From Peptococcaceae bacterium (GTDB lineage Bacteria > Bacillota > Desulfitobacteriia > Desulfitobacteriales > Syntrophobotulaceae), in assembly GCA_009783315.1 (NCBI GenBank), contig WRHI01000020.1:1-37041 (forward strand): 37,041 bases of DNA, given 5' to 3'. The translations under genes and the position numbers were made by a program. How positions within the stretch are numbered: the first letter of the stretch is position 1; the number at the start of each line of letters is the position of its first letter. Under the pieces are notes generated by a model. It saw only the letters and a list, made by a program, of their open reading frames with translations. It searched no databases and was not told the origin of the DNA. Positions 1-8,826 of the stretch are shown piece by piece.

Positions 1-283
1 GCCTCACCGCCCGACGCAGCCCCCGAAAGGCGAAAAAAATACGCGGGCTTTTGGAGTCTGCCGCTCCCCAACCCCTGACGTGGCACTGTTACTGGCCAGC
101 GCGGTATCTGCCTCCAACTCACCATTGAGTTGCGGGAAAACACCGCGGCAGAAAGCTCTGCTTATCCTTATCGTCAGTTCATGCACTTTTAAATATGCAC
201 CCTTCGGCTATGACCTTTGCTGATTTTATCCCATTACTCTGTTATACTTAAAGGGAACTCAAAATAATCAGGAGGTAGGCAAA

Positions 284-745
284 GTGAACATTGAAGTAAC
301 AAATCAAAAATCTCAAATTGCTGTGGCCGTCAAGAAAGAAAACGCGTCAATGGCAGAGATTTCCACATTGGCGACCGCAGGATTGGAAAAAGTCTTGGGG
401 TTTCTTGTAGAGAAGGGCGTAGAGATAGCCGGCGCGCCTTATCTTGCATACACTAACGGTAACGCTGACTTTACTCAATGTGACATTGAATTTGGGATTC
501 CCATTGGCGAAGAAATAGCCATCGATGGAGAGTTCTTTATGAGTAAAACTTTCGAAGGCAGAGCAATCACGGCAATGCACAAAGGGGCATACAAAGATCT
601 TGATGTGGTTTATGCAGCCCTTATGGAGTACATGGCTGAAAACAAATTGGAGTCAACAGGCGTATATTATGACTATTACATCAGCAATCCTTTGGATACG
701 CCGGAGGGCGAACTTCTGACACAGGTGATATTCCCTCTAAAATAG
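284..745 (+). CDS. GyrI-like / AraC effector-binding-domain protein
   Basis: The 153-residue product matches the stand-alone GyrI-like small-molecule-binding fold: an early beta strand with VAV, the central FGIPIGEEI segment (usual form 'vGxpv') and a late alternation of YYDYYISNP with a LLTQVIFPL strand. Family members bind small amphipathic or cationic compounds, and some protect DNA gyrase from toxins; the ligand here is unknown. There is no DNA-binding domain, so it is not a full regulator. The GTG start at 284 is preceded by AGGAGG with normal spacing. It stands alone, with a 141 bp gap before the RadC-like gene in which I recognise nothing. Family call fairly sure, function not. Confidence 0.75.
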   Translation: MNIEVTNQKSQIAVAVKKENASMAEISTLATAGLEKVLGFLVEKGVEIAGAPYLAYTNGNADFTQCDIEFGIPIGEEIAIDGEFFMSKTFEGRAITAMHKGAYKDLDVVYAALMEYMAENKLESTGVYYDYYISNPLDTPEGELLTQVIFPLK

Positions 746-886
746 GATGTCGGAGCGTGAACACTGTGGGGTACGCCACGGAGCAGGACATAAAAAGAAG
801 TAAAGGAAGCGCTGGCAGAGATATGGCGGTTACAATGATGATCCCTAGTCCTTTATTTCGTCGCTGTTCCGCAGTATAATAAGGTC

Positions 887-1510
887 ATGGATAAGATGAT
901 GCCACGAGAAAAACTGGCCAAGTACGGAGCAAGCAATCTTAGTGATGCAGAGCTGCTGCACCTCTTGATTGGCAGCGGCAACAAACAGGTCTCGGCAGAA
1001 GAAATCTCGAAGCAGATTTTGAAGCTACTGAAAGACAAGGGCAGCTCGGTTACATACAGCGAGCTGTCATACATCAAAGGCATGGGTGCCGCCAAGACGA
1101 GTGAAATCATCGCGCTGTTTGAACTTGGCAGAAGGTATTTGATGCCCGCCGACAGGCCAGTAATTTCAAACGCAGATGACGCAGTTGCCCAGCTCGGCAA
1201 CATCCGGGATAAGAAGCAAGAATATTTCGTTGTGCTAACCTTGGATGGAGCAAACCGCCTAATTAGTAACACCGTTGTGTTTCAGGGGACGCTAAATCAA
1301 AGCTTGGTTCATCCAAGAGAAATCTTTGCCAAGGCAATCGAAGACAGAGCAGCAAATATTATCGTTGCGCACAACCATCCAAGCGATAGTGCCGAGCCGT
1401 CAGCCGACGACATCGAGATAACGAGCAAACTCAAAGAAGCCGGACGGCTAATGGGCATCAACGTACTTGAACACATCATTGTCTCGAAAACAGAGTACAA
1501 GAGCATCTAA
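887..1510 (+). CDS. radC: RadC-family JAMM/MPN+ domain protein
   Basis: The 207-residue protein begins PREKLAKYGASNLSDAELL, the usual RadC N-terminal UPF0758 helix region, continues with a helix-hairpin-helix-like IKGMGAAKTSEIIALFELG segment, and ends in a JAMM metalloprotease-like domain. The metal-binding motif is intact as HNHP followed by SADD (HxH-x7-SxxD). RadC proteins are common on mobile and defence islands; despite the name a DNA-repair role is not established. It is slightly shorter than usual (about 220-230 residues) because both ends are trimmed. A TATAAT lies only 6 bp before the first ATG (875-880), so translation may instead start at the ATG at 896 or 899, giving MMPREKL. Confidence 0.85.
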   Translation: MDKMMPREKLAKYGASNLSDAELLHLLIGSGNKQVSAEEISKQILKLLKDKGSSVTYSELSYIKGMGAAKTSEIIALFELGRRYLMPADRPVISNADDAVAQLGNIRDKKQEYFVVLTLDGANRLISNTVVFQGTLNQSLVHPREIFAKAIEDRAANIIVAHNHPSDSAEPSADDIEITSKLKEAGRLMGINVLEHIIVSKTEYKSI

Positions 1511-1538
1511 CAGACCCTCAAATCATAATCCACAATAC

Positions 1539-1633
1539 AATAATCCGTAATTTTGAAAAATTACATTTTCCACTTGACAAGCACGGTGAGTGTGGTATAC
1601 TGAGGATGTAATTTTAGAAAGGCACGGATTATT
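1539..1633. repeat. Inverted repeat flanking the hsd promoter
   Basis: Two 28 bp arms (1539-1566 and 1606-1633) face each other. Their outer 10 bp (AATAATCCGT against ACGGATTATT) and inner 10 bp (AAAATTACAT against ATGTAATTTT) match perfectly, with a poorly matching 8 bp middle. The left arm also contains a perfect short palindrome GTAATTTT-GA-AAAATTAC at 1547-1564. The 39 bp between the arms carry the promoter of the restriction locus. The layout suits operator sites for a regulator; a flip of the segment is the more adventurous reading. Confidence 0.7.
1574..1601 (+). promoter_or_regulatory. Sigma-A type promoter of the restriction-modification locus
   Basis: A perfect -35 TTGACA (1574-1579), a 16 bp spacer and a -10 TATACT (1596-1601) lie 32 bp before the first gene of the restriction locus. 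It is the best promoter match in the accessory region and is framed by the inverted repeat described separately. Confidence 0.75.
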
Positions 1634-2209
1634 ATGATGCAAATGCTAGAGGTAGCCGAACTAAATAGCGGTACGCCTCAGTTCCGAATCAAGGAATCCC
1701 TGAACGCCGACGCGCCGACGTATTTCTTCTTTGGTCAGCCTGAAATGGAAGATGACCTGACTGGAATAGAAACGCACGGTGGCAGCGGAAAACAGATTCG
1801 GACATCCGACAACGTAGCCACTCTGAGCAGTGGGGATTTAGTGTTCAGTCTAATCTCCGGTAAGGCCACGCTTGTAAGGAACAGCCACAGCGGGTATTTG
1901 TTCACCCAGAACTATGTGAGGCTCGCTCCTGCCCCGCAGGTTGATGCCGGATACCTTGTCTATATGCTCAACGAGGATGCTGGCATCAAGCGCCAACTGC
2001 AAACCACGAGCCAAGGCTCAGTCACTCTGAAATTCACAATCAGGCAGCTCAGCGATTTGCTATTCCCTATCCCGCCGCCAATAGAAAGACAGCGAGTAAT
2101 TGGCGAGTTGTATTTCAATCAGCTTAGGCTGGCCGCACTGAAAAAACGCGTCGCTGCAGCAGAGGCCACGCTGCTAATAGAAAAGCTCAAGGAGGCGAAT
2201 AAGTCATGA
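1634..2209 (+). CDS. Half-size type I restriction specificity (HsdS-like) protein
   Basis: The 191-residue product resembles one target-recognition domain plus one spacer helix of HsdS: a short N-terminal strand region, then GDLVFSLISGKATLV, NYVRLAPA, DAGYLVYMLN, GSVTLKFTIRQLSDLLFPIPPPIERQRVIG and a long terminal helix (LKKRVAAAEATLLIEKLKEA). The 'xLxxLxxPxPPxxEQ' step is the typical exit from a target-recognition domain. Its sequence differs from the three other hsdS copies in the locus and it lacks their shared boundary repeats, so it has a separate origin. The stop codon overlaps the start of hsdR by 4 bp (ATGA), implying coupled translation. It may dimerise to act as a specificity subunit or be an accessory; the data do not decide. 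Start at 1634 or the next ATG at 1637. Confidence 0.7.
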   Translation: MMQMLEVAELNSGTPQFRIKESLNADAPTYFFFGQPEMEDDLTGIETHGGSGKQIRTSDNVATLSSGDLVFSLISGKATLVRNSHSGYLFTQNYVRLAPAPQVDAGYLVYMLNEDAGIKRQLQTTSQGSVTLKFTIRQLSDLLFPIPPPIERQRVIGELYFNQLRLAALKKRVAAAEATLLIEKLKEANKS

Positions 2210-5200
2210 ACGAAAACCAATTTGAAACAGAACTCATCCAGTACATTTGCAGCGGAACAATCACCAGCTCCGTAGAGCCTGAGTGGGGTTCGGTGAAACA
2301 GACGGCAGGTTACATCGTCAAGACCAAGCTGTGGAAGTATGAGCCGGAAATCAAGACGACCGAGCAACTCTGGGATAATTTCAAGCGGATACTGGAACAG
2401 CACAACCAGAACACGCTTGACCACCCCCTCAGCACGGTCGAGTTCAATCAGGTCAAGCGGATTATTTCCGACCTACAAACGCCTTATAAAGCCGGGCAGT
2501 TCCTCTATGGCATGAACGGCGTTTCTCAGATTGAGGTTGACTTGGATGACGGTCGCCACGCCTTCCTCACGGTCTTTGACCAGAAGCAAATCGGAGCCGG
2601 GGATACGGTCTATCAGGTCGTAAACCAGATTGAGCGCCCGGCGGTGATTACGGGTAAACAGAGCCGCCGTTTTGACACAACCCTTCTCATAAACGGATTG
2701 CCGATAATCCAGATTGAAGAGAAGCGCGACACGCACGATGTCAACGAAGCCCTCAACCAAATGCACCAGTACATCGACGAGAATCAGTACCGAGACATCT
2801 TCTCCACGGTGCAAATTTTGGTCGCCATCACGCCGAACAATGTCAAGTACATGGCCAACACGACGGCAGAGACCTTCAACAAGGACTTCGCCTTCAACTG
2901 GCAGCGCAAAAGCGACAACGAGATAGTGCGTAACTGGAAAGAGTTTGCGAATTCGATGCTCTCGATACCGATGGCGCACCAGATGGCCACCAACTACATG
3001 ATTCTGGATGGCACGAAGAACAAGCAGAGCCTAAAAGTAATGCGCCCCTATCAGGTCTATGCCACCCAAAACGCGATTGACGGATTGAAGCAGGTGGACT
3101 TTGACCTTGGCACAAACAAAGTCGGCTACATCTGGCACACCACTGGCTCCGGCAAGACTATCACCAGCTTCAAGACGGCATGGCTGGCAAGCCGTATGCC
3201 CAGGATAGACAAGGTGGTGTTCTTGGTAGACCGCATCGCTCTCACAAGACAGACCAACGAGAATTACAAAGCCTACGACCCGGACGCATCCGAGGATGCG
3301 CTTGGAAGCGTTCAGGACACCGAGAACACGACAGACCTCAGCCGCAAGTTGAAATCCAAGGATAACAGCATCATCGTCACATCGGTGCAGAAGCTCGACA
3401 AACTGATTAAGCGCAAGTCGTTCAAGCCTCCTGAGAAGAACATCGTCTTCATCGTGGATGAAGCGCATCGCTCGACAGGCGGCGATTCATTCAGCGCCAT
3501 CCAAAAGGCGTTCAAACACGCGGCATGGGTGGGCTACACGGGAACACCGGCCTTTGACGAGGTCACCCAGGGATTCAGGACAGAAGACATCTTCGGGAAA
3601 CTTCTCCATGCCTACACGATACGCGAGGCCATCGCCGACAGGAACGTGCTCGGCTTCAAGGTGGACTTTGAGACCACGATTGACGAGACGGATATGAAGG
3701 AGCGTTTCCTTCCTCAGTTCTATCGTGAGCAAAACCCGAAATGGTCGGACGAGAAGATTAAGTACAAGATTGCCAACATGACGCAGGAGGACATGGACGA
3801 CGCGGTTGAGGCGAGTTTTTACGACGAGAACCCAGACCATATCAAACTGGTCGTTGCGGACATCTTTGCAAACTGGCGCAACCGCTCAAACGAGGGCAGG
3901 TACAACGCCCTGTTCACCACGCACGTCGGCGGTGGCAAGGCAAGCACCCCTATGGCACTCATGTATTTCAAAGAGTTCCAGCGCGTGAACGCCGAGAACA
4001 AGGCAGAAGGCAAACCTACGCTGAAAGTCGCCGTCACTTTCAGCCAAAACACAACAAACAACGACAGCCAACTCACAACAAACCAAGGTCTGCATTATGC
4101 CATCCAAGCCTACAACAAAGAGTTTGGCATGAACTTCGGCATGGACGACGTTTCCGGCTACACGCAGAACGTTTCATCACGGCTGAACAAGACGGCCAGC
4201 GACAAAGTATATCTGGATATTGTGATTGTAGTTGACCAGCTCTTGACGGGCTTTGATGCCCCGGAACTCAACACGCTTTATGTTGACCGCACCTTAAAAG
4301 GAGCCGGGTTGATTCAGGCGTACTCACGCACAAACCGCATCGCCGATATGCAGGAGAAGCCGTGGGGTCGCATTGTCAATTATCGCTGGCCAGCCCAAAA
4401 TGAAAAGCTCATGAATCAGGCCTTGGCAGTTTACGCAAACAAGGATTCAGCCAATCTATCCGAGGCTGAACTCGTCGAGCAAAACGTCTCGGACGGCATT
4501 ACCGCACCAAAGTTTAAGGACGTATTCGAAACCGTAAAGAGCAAGGTCGAGAAGCTGGCCGAGCTGACAAATGAATTCACGAAGCTGCCGCCATCTGAGA
4601 AGCAAAAAGACTTTATGCTCGACTTGCTCAGGGAGTACAACATCGGCATGGCGAAGTTGAAACAATATGACCCGGCTGAGAGCGGCGAGGGATTTGACTA
4701 CGACAACCCCGATGAGTTAACCAAGGCTTTGGGCATGACCCCGGAGCAAGAAGTGATGTTGACCACCGTCTTGACCAATGAACTCAAAACCCACATCGCC
4801 AAAGAGAAGAAGATTCCGCTTTACCAGGTTGAGCTGCGTATGACGCACATCAAGGACGTCAAGATAGACTTCGACTATCTGACCGAGCTGGTCGAGCAAC
4901 TGCTCAATCAGGTACACGATGGCAAGACAGAGGCGGCTAAGGAGACGCAGGACAAGATTAACCAGTTCGCCAACGGTCTGGATGACAGGAACTACGCGAC
5001 GCGCATCATCAATGCCGCAGTTGCTATTGTCAAAGGGCTTTTCCCGCCGGAGGGTTCCGGGTTGAAGTATCCGTTCAAACTGGACGATAGCGAGAAGGTT
5101 ATCCTTGAAGCAAACAATGTCAGCTTGGACAGGACTTTTCTGGACTTCCGCGTCAAATGGGGTATCGCAGACGTTATCACGAGCGCACAGATGCGCGAGC

Positions 5201-5394
5201 TGTTCAGCCGTCATCACTATGGGCAGCAAGACCTTGATGACACCGGGCAGATACGCGACATCATCGCCAACGCAAGCGGTACTTACCAGACCCTGGCTCA
5301 CGATGCAGAAGTGCAAGGTCTGACAAAGATAAAATATCGCAATAGCCTACGCGAAGCGATTTATGAATTAGCCGACGAACTGGCAGAAAGCTAA
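2206..5394 (+). CDS. hsdR: Type I restriction enzyme, endonuclease/translocase subunit R
   Basis: The 1062-residue protein has the full HsdR layout. The N-terminal PD-(D/E)xK nuclease shows RFDTTLLINGLPIIQIEEKRD, with the Asp and ExK catalytic residues near 150-170. The SF2 helicase motor starts with HTTGSGKT (Walker A, about residue 311), has DEAHRS (motif II, about 418), the YTGTPAF motif III region near 445 and a RecA-like second half with QLLTGFDAPELNTLYVD and QAYSRTNR. A helical C-terminus follows for docking to the methylase core. With HsdM and HsdS it makes the DNA-translocating restriction complex that cuts foreign unmodified DNA. It is intact, overlaps the upstream half hsdS by 4 bp and lies 11 bp before hsdS. 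Confidence 0.96.
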   Translation: MNENQFETELIQYICSGTITSSVEPEWGSVKQTAGYIVKTKLWKYEPEIKTTEQLWDNFKRILEQHNQNTLDHPLSTVEFNQVKRIISDLQTPYKAGQFLYGMNGVSQIEVDLDDGRHAFLTVFDQKQIGAGDTVYQVVNQIERPAVITGKQSRRFDTTLLINGLPIIQIEEKRDTHDVNEALNQMHQYIDENQYRDIFSTVQILVAITPNNVKYMANTTAETFNKDFAFNWQRKSDNEIVRNWKEFANSMLSIPMAHQMATNYMILDGTKNKQSLKVMRPYQVYATQNAIDGLKQVDFDLGTNKVGYIWHTTGSGKTITSFKTAWLASRMPRIDKVVFLVDRIALTRQTNENYKAYDPDASEDALGSVQDTENTTDLSRKLKSKDNSIIVTSVQKLDKLIKRKSFKPPEKNIVFIVDEAHRSTGGDSFSAIQKAFKHAAWVGYTGTPAFDEVTQGFRTEDIFGKLLHAYTIREAIADRNVLGFKVDFETTIDETDMKERFLPQFYREQNPKWSDEKIKYKIANMTQEDMDDAVEASFYDENPDHIKLVVADIFANWRNRSNEGRYNALFTTHVGGGKASTPMALMYFKEFQRVNAENKAEGKPTLKVAVTFSQNTTNNDSQLTTNQGLHYAIQAYNKEFGMNFGMDDVSGYTQNVSSRLNKTASDKVYLDIVIVVDQLLTGFDAPELNTLYVDRTLKGAGLIQAYSRTNRIADMQEKPWGRIVNYRWPAQNEKLMNQALAVYANKDSANLSEAELVEQNVSDGITAPKFKDVFETVKSKVEKLAELTNEFTKLPPSEKQKDFMLDLLREYNIGMAKLKQYDPAESGEGFDYDNPDELTKALGMTPEQEVMLTTVLTNELKTHIAKEKKIPLYQVELRMTHIKDVKIDFDYLTELVEQLLNQVHDGKTEAAKETQDKINQFANGLDDRNYATRIINAAVAIVKGLFPPEGSGLKYPFKLDDSEKVILEANNVSLDRTFLDFRVKWGIADVITSAQMRELFSRHHYGQQDLDDTGQIRDIIANASGTYQTLAHDAEVQGLTKIKYRNSLREAIYELADELAES

Positions 5395-5405
5395 GGTAAA
5401 AGAAC

Positions 5406-6626
5406 ATGAGCGAGAACAAAAGTAATGTACCCAAACTGAGATTCCCCGAATTCACTGACGCTTGGGAACAGCGGAGGCTCTCGGGGCTTGCGGATTTCTC
5501 AAAGGGTTCGGGATACTCAAAGGGCGATTTGCGTGAGGCTGGAACGCCTATAATTCTCTATGGGCAGCTCTACACAAAATATGAGACTGTCATTTCCGAA
5601 GTAAGCACGTTCGTCACCGAGAGAGAAAACTCTGTTTTCAGCAAAGGCGGCGAGGTCATCGTTCCTGCCTCCGGCGAGACCGCAGAGGATATTTCTCGCG
5701 CCACAGTTGTTGAAAATGCAGGGATTATCTTGGGTGGCGACCTGAATGTCCTAAAAGCCAAGCCTGAACTTGACCCTGCTTTTTTAGCAATCACGATTTC
5801 CAACGGAACACAGCAGAAGGAGTTATCAAAGAGAGCGCAAGGAAAATCTGTCGTACATCTTCACAACTCTGATTTGCAAGAAGTCTGGCTCCGCTATCCG
5901 AAACTGAACGAGCAAAAGAAAATCCGCTCTTTCTTTGTCGGTCTCGACCACCTCATCACCCTTCATCAGCGTAAGTTAGGACACCTGCAAGAGCAGAAGA
6001 CAGGTCTGCTCCAAAAAATGTTTCCGAAGGATGGAGCCGACGTACCAGAGATTCGCTTCCCCGAATTTGCTGACGCTTGGGAACAGCGGAAGCTTGGGGA
6101 CGTGACGAAATCATATTCAGGAGGAACGCCGGCAGTAGGGAATGGCGAATACTACGGAGGACAGATTCCTTTCATTCGCTCTGCTGAAATCAATAGTGAA
6201 AGCACAGAGTTGTTTCTTACTGACAGTGGTCTTGCGAACTCGTCTGCGAAGATGGTGAGTGTTGGTGATATTCTTTATGCGTTATATGGTGCGACCAGCG
6301 GAGAGGTCGGAATAGCCCAATTACAGGGTGCAATCAATCAGGCGATACTTGCAATTAAACCTGATGATGCTTACGATTCTCAATTCATCATGCAATGGCT
6401 ACGTGGTCAGAAACAAAAAATTATCGACAAATATCTGCAGGGTGGACAAGGCAATCTCTCCGGCTCGTTAGTCAAAGATCTGCCTATGCAAGTTCCGATA
6501 CATGATGAACAACAGAAAATCGGCTCGCTGTTCAGCGACCTCGACAACCTCATCACCCTTCATCAGCGTAAGCTAGAACACCTGCAAGAGCAGAAGAAAG
6601 CCTTGCTCCAACAAATGTTTATCTAA
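5406..6626 (+). CDS. hsdS: Type I restriction enzyme specificity subunit S, full length
   Basis: The 406-residue protein has the classic two-fold HsdS structure. A first boundary motif FPEFTDAWEQR (about residues 13-23) precedes target-recognition domain 1, then the central helix with LDHLITLHQRKLGHLQEQ. A second FPEFADAWEQR (about 217-228) precedes domain 2 and a terminal helix with LDNLITLHQRKLEHLQEQ. Each domain reads one half of a bipartite DNA site. The repeated helices and boundary motifs are also nearly identical at the DNA level and recur in the two downstream half copies, so domains can be exchanged by recombination. This is the only copy with both halves, and is presumably the expressed specificity gene. 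The order R-S-M is less common than R-M-S or M-S-R. Confidence 0.95.
   Translation: MSENKSNVPKLRFPEFTDAWEQRRLSGLADFSKGSGYSKGDLREAGTPIILYGQLYTKYETVISEVSTFVTERENSVFSKGGEVIVPASGETAEDISRATVVENAGIILGGDLNVLKAKPELDPAFLAITISNGTQQKELSKRAQGKSVVHLHNSDLQEVWLRYPKLNEQKKIRSFFVGLDHLITLHQRKLGHLQEQKTGLLQKMFPKDGADVPEIRFPEFADAWEQRKLGDVTKSYSGGTPAVGNGEYYGGQIPFIRSAEINSESTELFLTDSGLANSSAKMVSVGDILYALYGATSGEVGIAQLQGAINQAILAIKPDDAYDSQFIMQWLRGQKQKIIDKYLQGGQGNLSGSLVKDLPMQVPIHDEQQKIGSLFSDLDNLITLHQRKLEHLQEQKKALLQQMFI
5442..5479 (+). repeat. Domain-boundary repeat N, copy 1 (hsdS domain 1)
   Basis: A 38 bp stretch encoding FPEFxDAWEQR matches 6057-6094 at 35 of 38 positions. Its core GCTTGGGAACAGCG (from 5460) recurs at 8926-8939 and, inverted, at 10957-10970. 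Confidence 0.85.
5944..5973 (+). repeat. Central-helix repeat C, copy 1 (inside hsdS)
   Basis: The 30 bp encode the LDHLITLHQR(K) helix start. The same 30 bp recur at 9446-9475 in the same direction and at 10478-10507 inverted, with a one-mismatch copy at 6541-6570. Confidence 0.9.
6057..6094 (+). repeat. Domain-boundary repeat N, copy 2 (hsdS domain 2)
   Basis: Second copy of the FPEFxDAWEQR-coding repeat, 35 of 38 identical to 5442-5479. It marks the entry to the second target-recognition domain. Confidence 0.85.
6541..6570 (+). repeat. Central-helix repeat C, copy 2 (hsdS C-terminus)
   Basis: A 30 bp repeat encoding the LDNLITLHQR helix start, one base different from 5944-5973. Confidence 0.88.
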
Positions 6627-6642
6627 GAAAGGAACTATTGCA

Positions 6643-8223
6643 ATGAGTAATTTACAGACAATCTCTTCAAAGCTCTGGGCGATGGCTAACGAACTCCGTG
6701 GCAACATGGATGCCGCTGAATACAAGAACTACATTCTGGCCTTCATGTTCTACCGTTACCTGTCAGACCATCAGGAGCAGTATCTCGTAAAGAACAACGT
6801 CATCGACGTTCCGGCAGGTCAAACGGTCAACCAAGCCTATTTGGAACAAGCCAATGAGGACGATTTGAGCGACTACCTGGAAGACATTTCTTCAAGCCTT
6901 GGCTACGCCATAGTCCCGCACGACACTTGGCAGTCCCTGATTCACAAAATCGACAACAGCATGGTCGTGCCGAGCGACTACCAGGCCATTTTCGACAACT
7001 TCAACAAGAACGCCGAGTTGAACAAGGAAGCCTCGCAGGATTTCAGGGGCGTGTTCAACGATGTCAACCTTGGGGATTCACGCCTTGGGTCATCCACAAA
7101 CGAACGCGCCAAGTCACTCAACCGCATCGTGAAGCTGGTGAATGGAATCGACTACAAGAGCGACGACGGCAAGGACATCCTCGGAACCATCTATGAATAC
7201 CTGATTGGCCAGTTTGCCGCATCTGCCGGAAAGAAAGGCGGAGAGTTCTACACACCACACGAAGTGAGCGAAATCCTCTCGAAAATCGTAACCCTGGATA
7301 AAGAGAAGACAGGTGCCTTCTTCAATGTATATGACCCCACCATGGGTTCCGGCTCGCTTCTGCTCACCGTTGGACAGGCATTGCCAAGCGGCCAGCCTAT
7401 CAAGTTCTACGGCCAGGAACTGAACACAACGACGTACAACCTTGCTCGAATGAACCTGATGATGCACGGGGTATCCTTCAACAACATGACCCTCTCGAAT
7501 GCGGATACGCTTGAAAGCGACTGGCCGGACGGCAAGGATGCCAAAGGAATAGACCGCCCCCGCTCCTTTGACGCGGTTGTCGCCAATCCACCTTACTCAG
7601 CCCATTGGGACAACGCGGAATCCAAGCTCAAAGACCCGCGTTTCCAAAACTACGGCAAGCTGGCACCCAAGACAAAGGCAGACTACGCTTTTATTCTGCA
7701 CAGCCTCTATCACCTTAACGAAGAAGGCACAATGGCTATCGTCCTGCCTCACGGTGTGTTGTTCCGTGGAGCCGCCGAAGGAACTATCAGACAAATCATC
7801 ATCGAGAAGAACTATCTGGATGCTGTGATTGGGCTTCCTGCAAACATCTTCTATGGAACCAGTATCCCCACCACGGTTTTGGTCTTCAAGAAGAACAGGA
7901 AGACCAAAGACATCCTGTTCATTGATGCCTCTGGCGAGTTCGAGAAGGTCAAGAACCAGAACCGTTTGAAGCCAGAGAACATTGATAAGATTGTTGAGAC
8001 ATACAAGCAGCGTGAAGACGTTGAAAAGTATGCCCACGTTGCTTCGCTTGATGAAATCAAGACCAACGACTTCAACCTCAACATCCCGCGCTACGTCGAT
8101 ACCTTCGAACAAGAGGAAGAAATCGACTTGGTCGAGATAAAGAATCTCATTGATGCGGACAAACAGCAAATTGCAGAGCTTGAAGCCACCATCGCCGAGC
8201 AATTGAAGATTCTGGGCATATAG
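6643..8223 (+). CDS. hsdM: Type I restriction-modification methyltransferase subunit M
   Basis: The 526-residue N6-adenine methylase has the N-terminal helical HsdM domain (from LQTISSKLWAMANELRGNMDAAEYKNYILAFMF), the SAM-binding motif I DPTMGSGSLLL (about residue 230) and the catalytic motif IV NPPY at 315-318. The partner-facing GEFYTPHEVSEIL precedes motif I. Length is normal. It pairs with HsdS to methylate the locus-specific site and with HsdR to restrict. The ATG follows AAGGAA and lies 16 bp after hsdS, so it is co-transcribed. The C-terminus ends in a coiled helix (DADKQQIAELEATIAEQLKIL) expected to clasp HsdS. Confidence 0.96.
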   Translation: MSNLQTISSKLWAMANELRGNMDAAEYKNYILAFMFYRYLSDHQEQYLVKNNVIDVPAGQTVNQAYLEQANEDDLSDYLEDISSSLGYAIVPHDTWQSLIHKIDNSMVVPSDYQAIFDNFNKNAELNKEASQDFRGVFNDVNLGDSRLGSSTNERAKSLNRIVKLVNGIDYKSDDGKDILGTIYEYLIGQFAASAGKKGGEFYTPHEVSEILSKIVTLDKEKTGAFFNVYDPTMGSGSLLLTVGQALPSGQPIKFYGQELNTTTYNLARMNLMMHGVSFNNMTLSNADTLESDWPDGKDAKGIDRPRSFDAVVANPPYSAHWDNAESKLKDPRFQNYGKLAPKTKADYAFILHSLYHLNEEGTMAIVLPHGVLFRGAAEGTIRQIIIEKNYLDAVIGLPANIFYGTSIPTTVLVFKKNRKTKDILFIDASGEFEKVKNQNRLKPENIDKIVETYKQREDVEKYAHVASLDEIKTNDFNLNIPRYVDTFEQEEEIDLVEIKNLIDADKQQIAELEATIAEQLKILGI

Positions 8224-8245
8224 ACGGACACGCTGCGGAGGAGCA

Positions 8246-8821
8246 ATGATAGAGATTGATATTGAAAAAATCTGGGCTGACTGCCTCGATGCGATGGGCA
8301 TTAACCATCCACATTCGTTCGATGCGGTGGTTGCCGACATTCGGTTCGGCAAAGGGATGTCTTGGGACAACAGCAAGTCAAGGATGAAAGGCCCGCGATT
8401 CAAGGATTATGGGAAACTCGCGCCAAAAGGAACCCCGGACTATGCCTTCGTTCTGCACAGCTTATATCACCTCAACGAAGAAGGAACAATGGCAATGGTT
8501 CTGCCTCATGGCGTACTGTTCCGTGGGAAAGCCGAAGGAACCATCTGTGAGAATCTGTTTAAGCAGCCCAGCGGAAACAAGATTCACGCCGTGATAAGAT
8601 TGCCGGAGAATATCTTGTTCTCAGAAAAGGGGAGGAAATCTGTTGCAGTTATTATTGTCGTCTTCAAAAAGAAGCGCGACACGGACGACAATCTTTTCAT
8701 TGATGCCAGCAACGATTTTATGAGGGGCAAGAACAAAAACTACCTAACCACAGAACATATCCAGATAATTGTTGATGCCGCCCTTAATGCCTTGGGCGTT
8801 GAGCAGGATGTTAGTAGGTAA
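8246..8821 (+). CDS. Truncated HsdM-like protein lacking the catalytic motif
   Basis: The 191-residue product aligns with HsdM from about its residue 305 to the start of its C-terminal part. It shares FDAVVA, KDYGKLAPK, DYAFVLHSLYHLNEEGTMAMVLPHGVLFRGKAEGTI and LFIDAS. It has no HsdM N-terminal domain and no SAM motif I, and where the real enzyme has NPPY it has DIRF at residues 31-34, so it should not methylate. The reading frame is nevertheless intact, with a GGAGG site 5 bp before its ATG, 22 bp after hsdM. It is probably a duplicated fragment; a structural or regulatory role by binding HsdS-like proteins is possible but unproven. Confidence 0.8.
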   Translation: MIEIDIEKIWADCLDAMGINHPHSFDAVVADIRFGKGMSWDNSKSRMKGPRFKDYGKLAPKGTPDYAFVLHSLYHLNEEGTMAMVLPHGVLFRGKAEGTICENLFKQPSGNKIHAVIRLPENILFSEKGRKSVAVIIVVFKKKRDTDDNLFIDASNDFMRGKNKNYLTTEHIQIIVDAALNALGVEQDVSR

Positions 8822-8826
8822 GCGCG

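Noticed and set aside
4-186. Minus-strand 60-codon frame near the left edge
   Set aside because: No ribosome binding site, no recognisable domain, and it runs toward the edge. The first 283 bp show no gene I can support.
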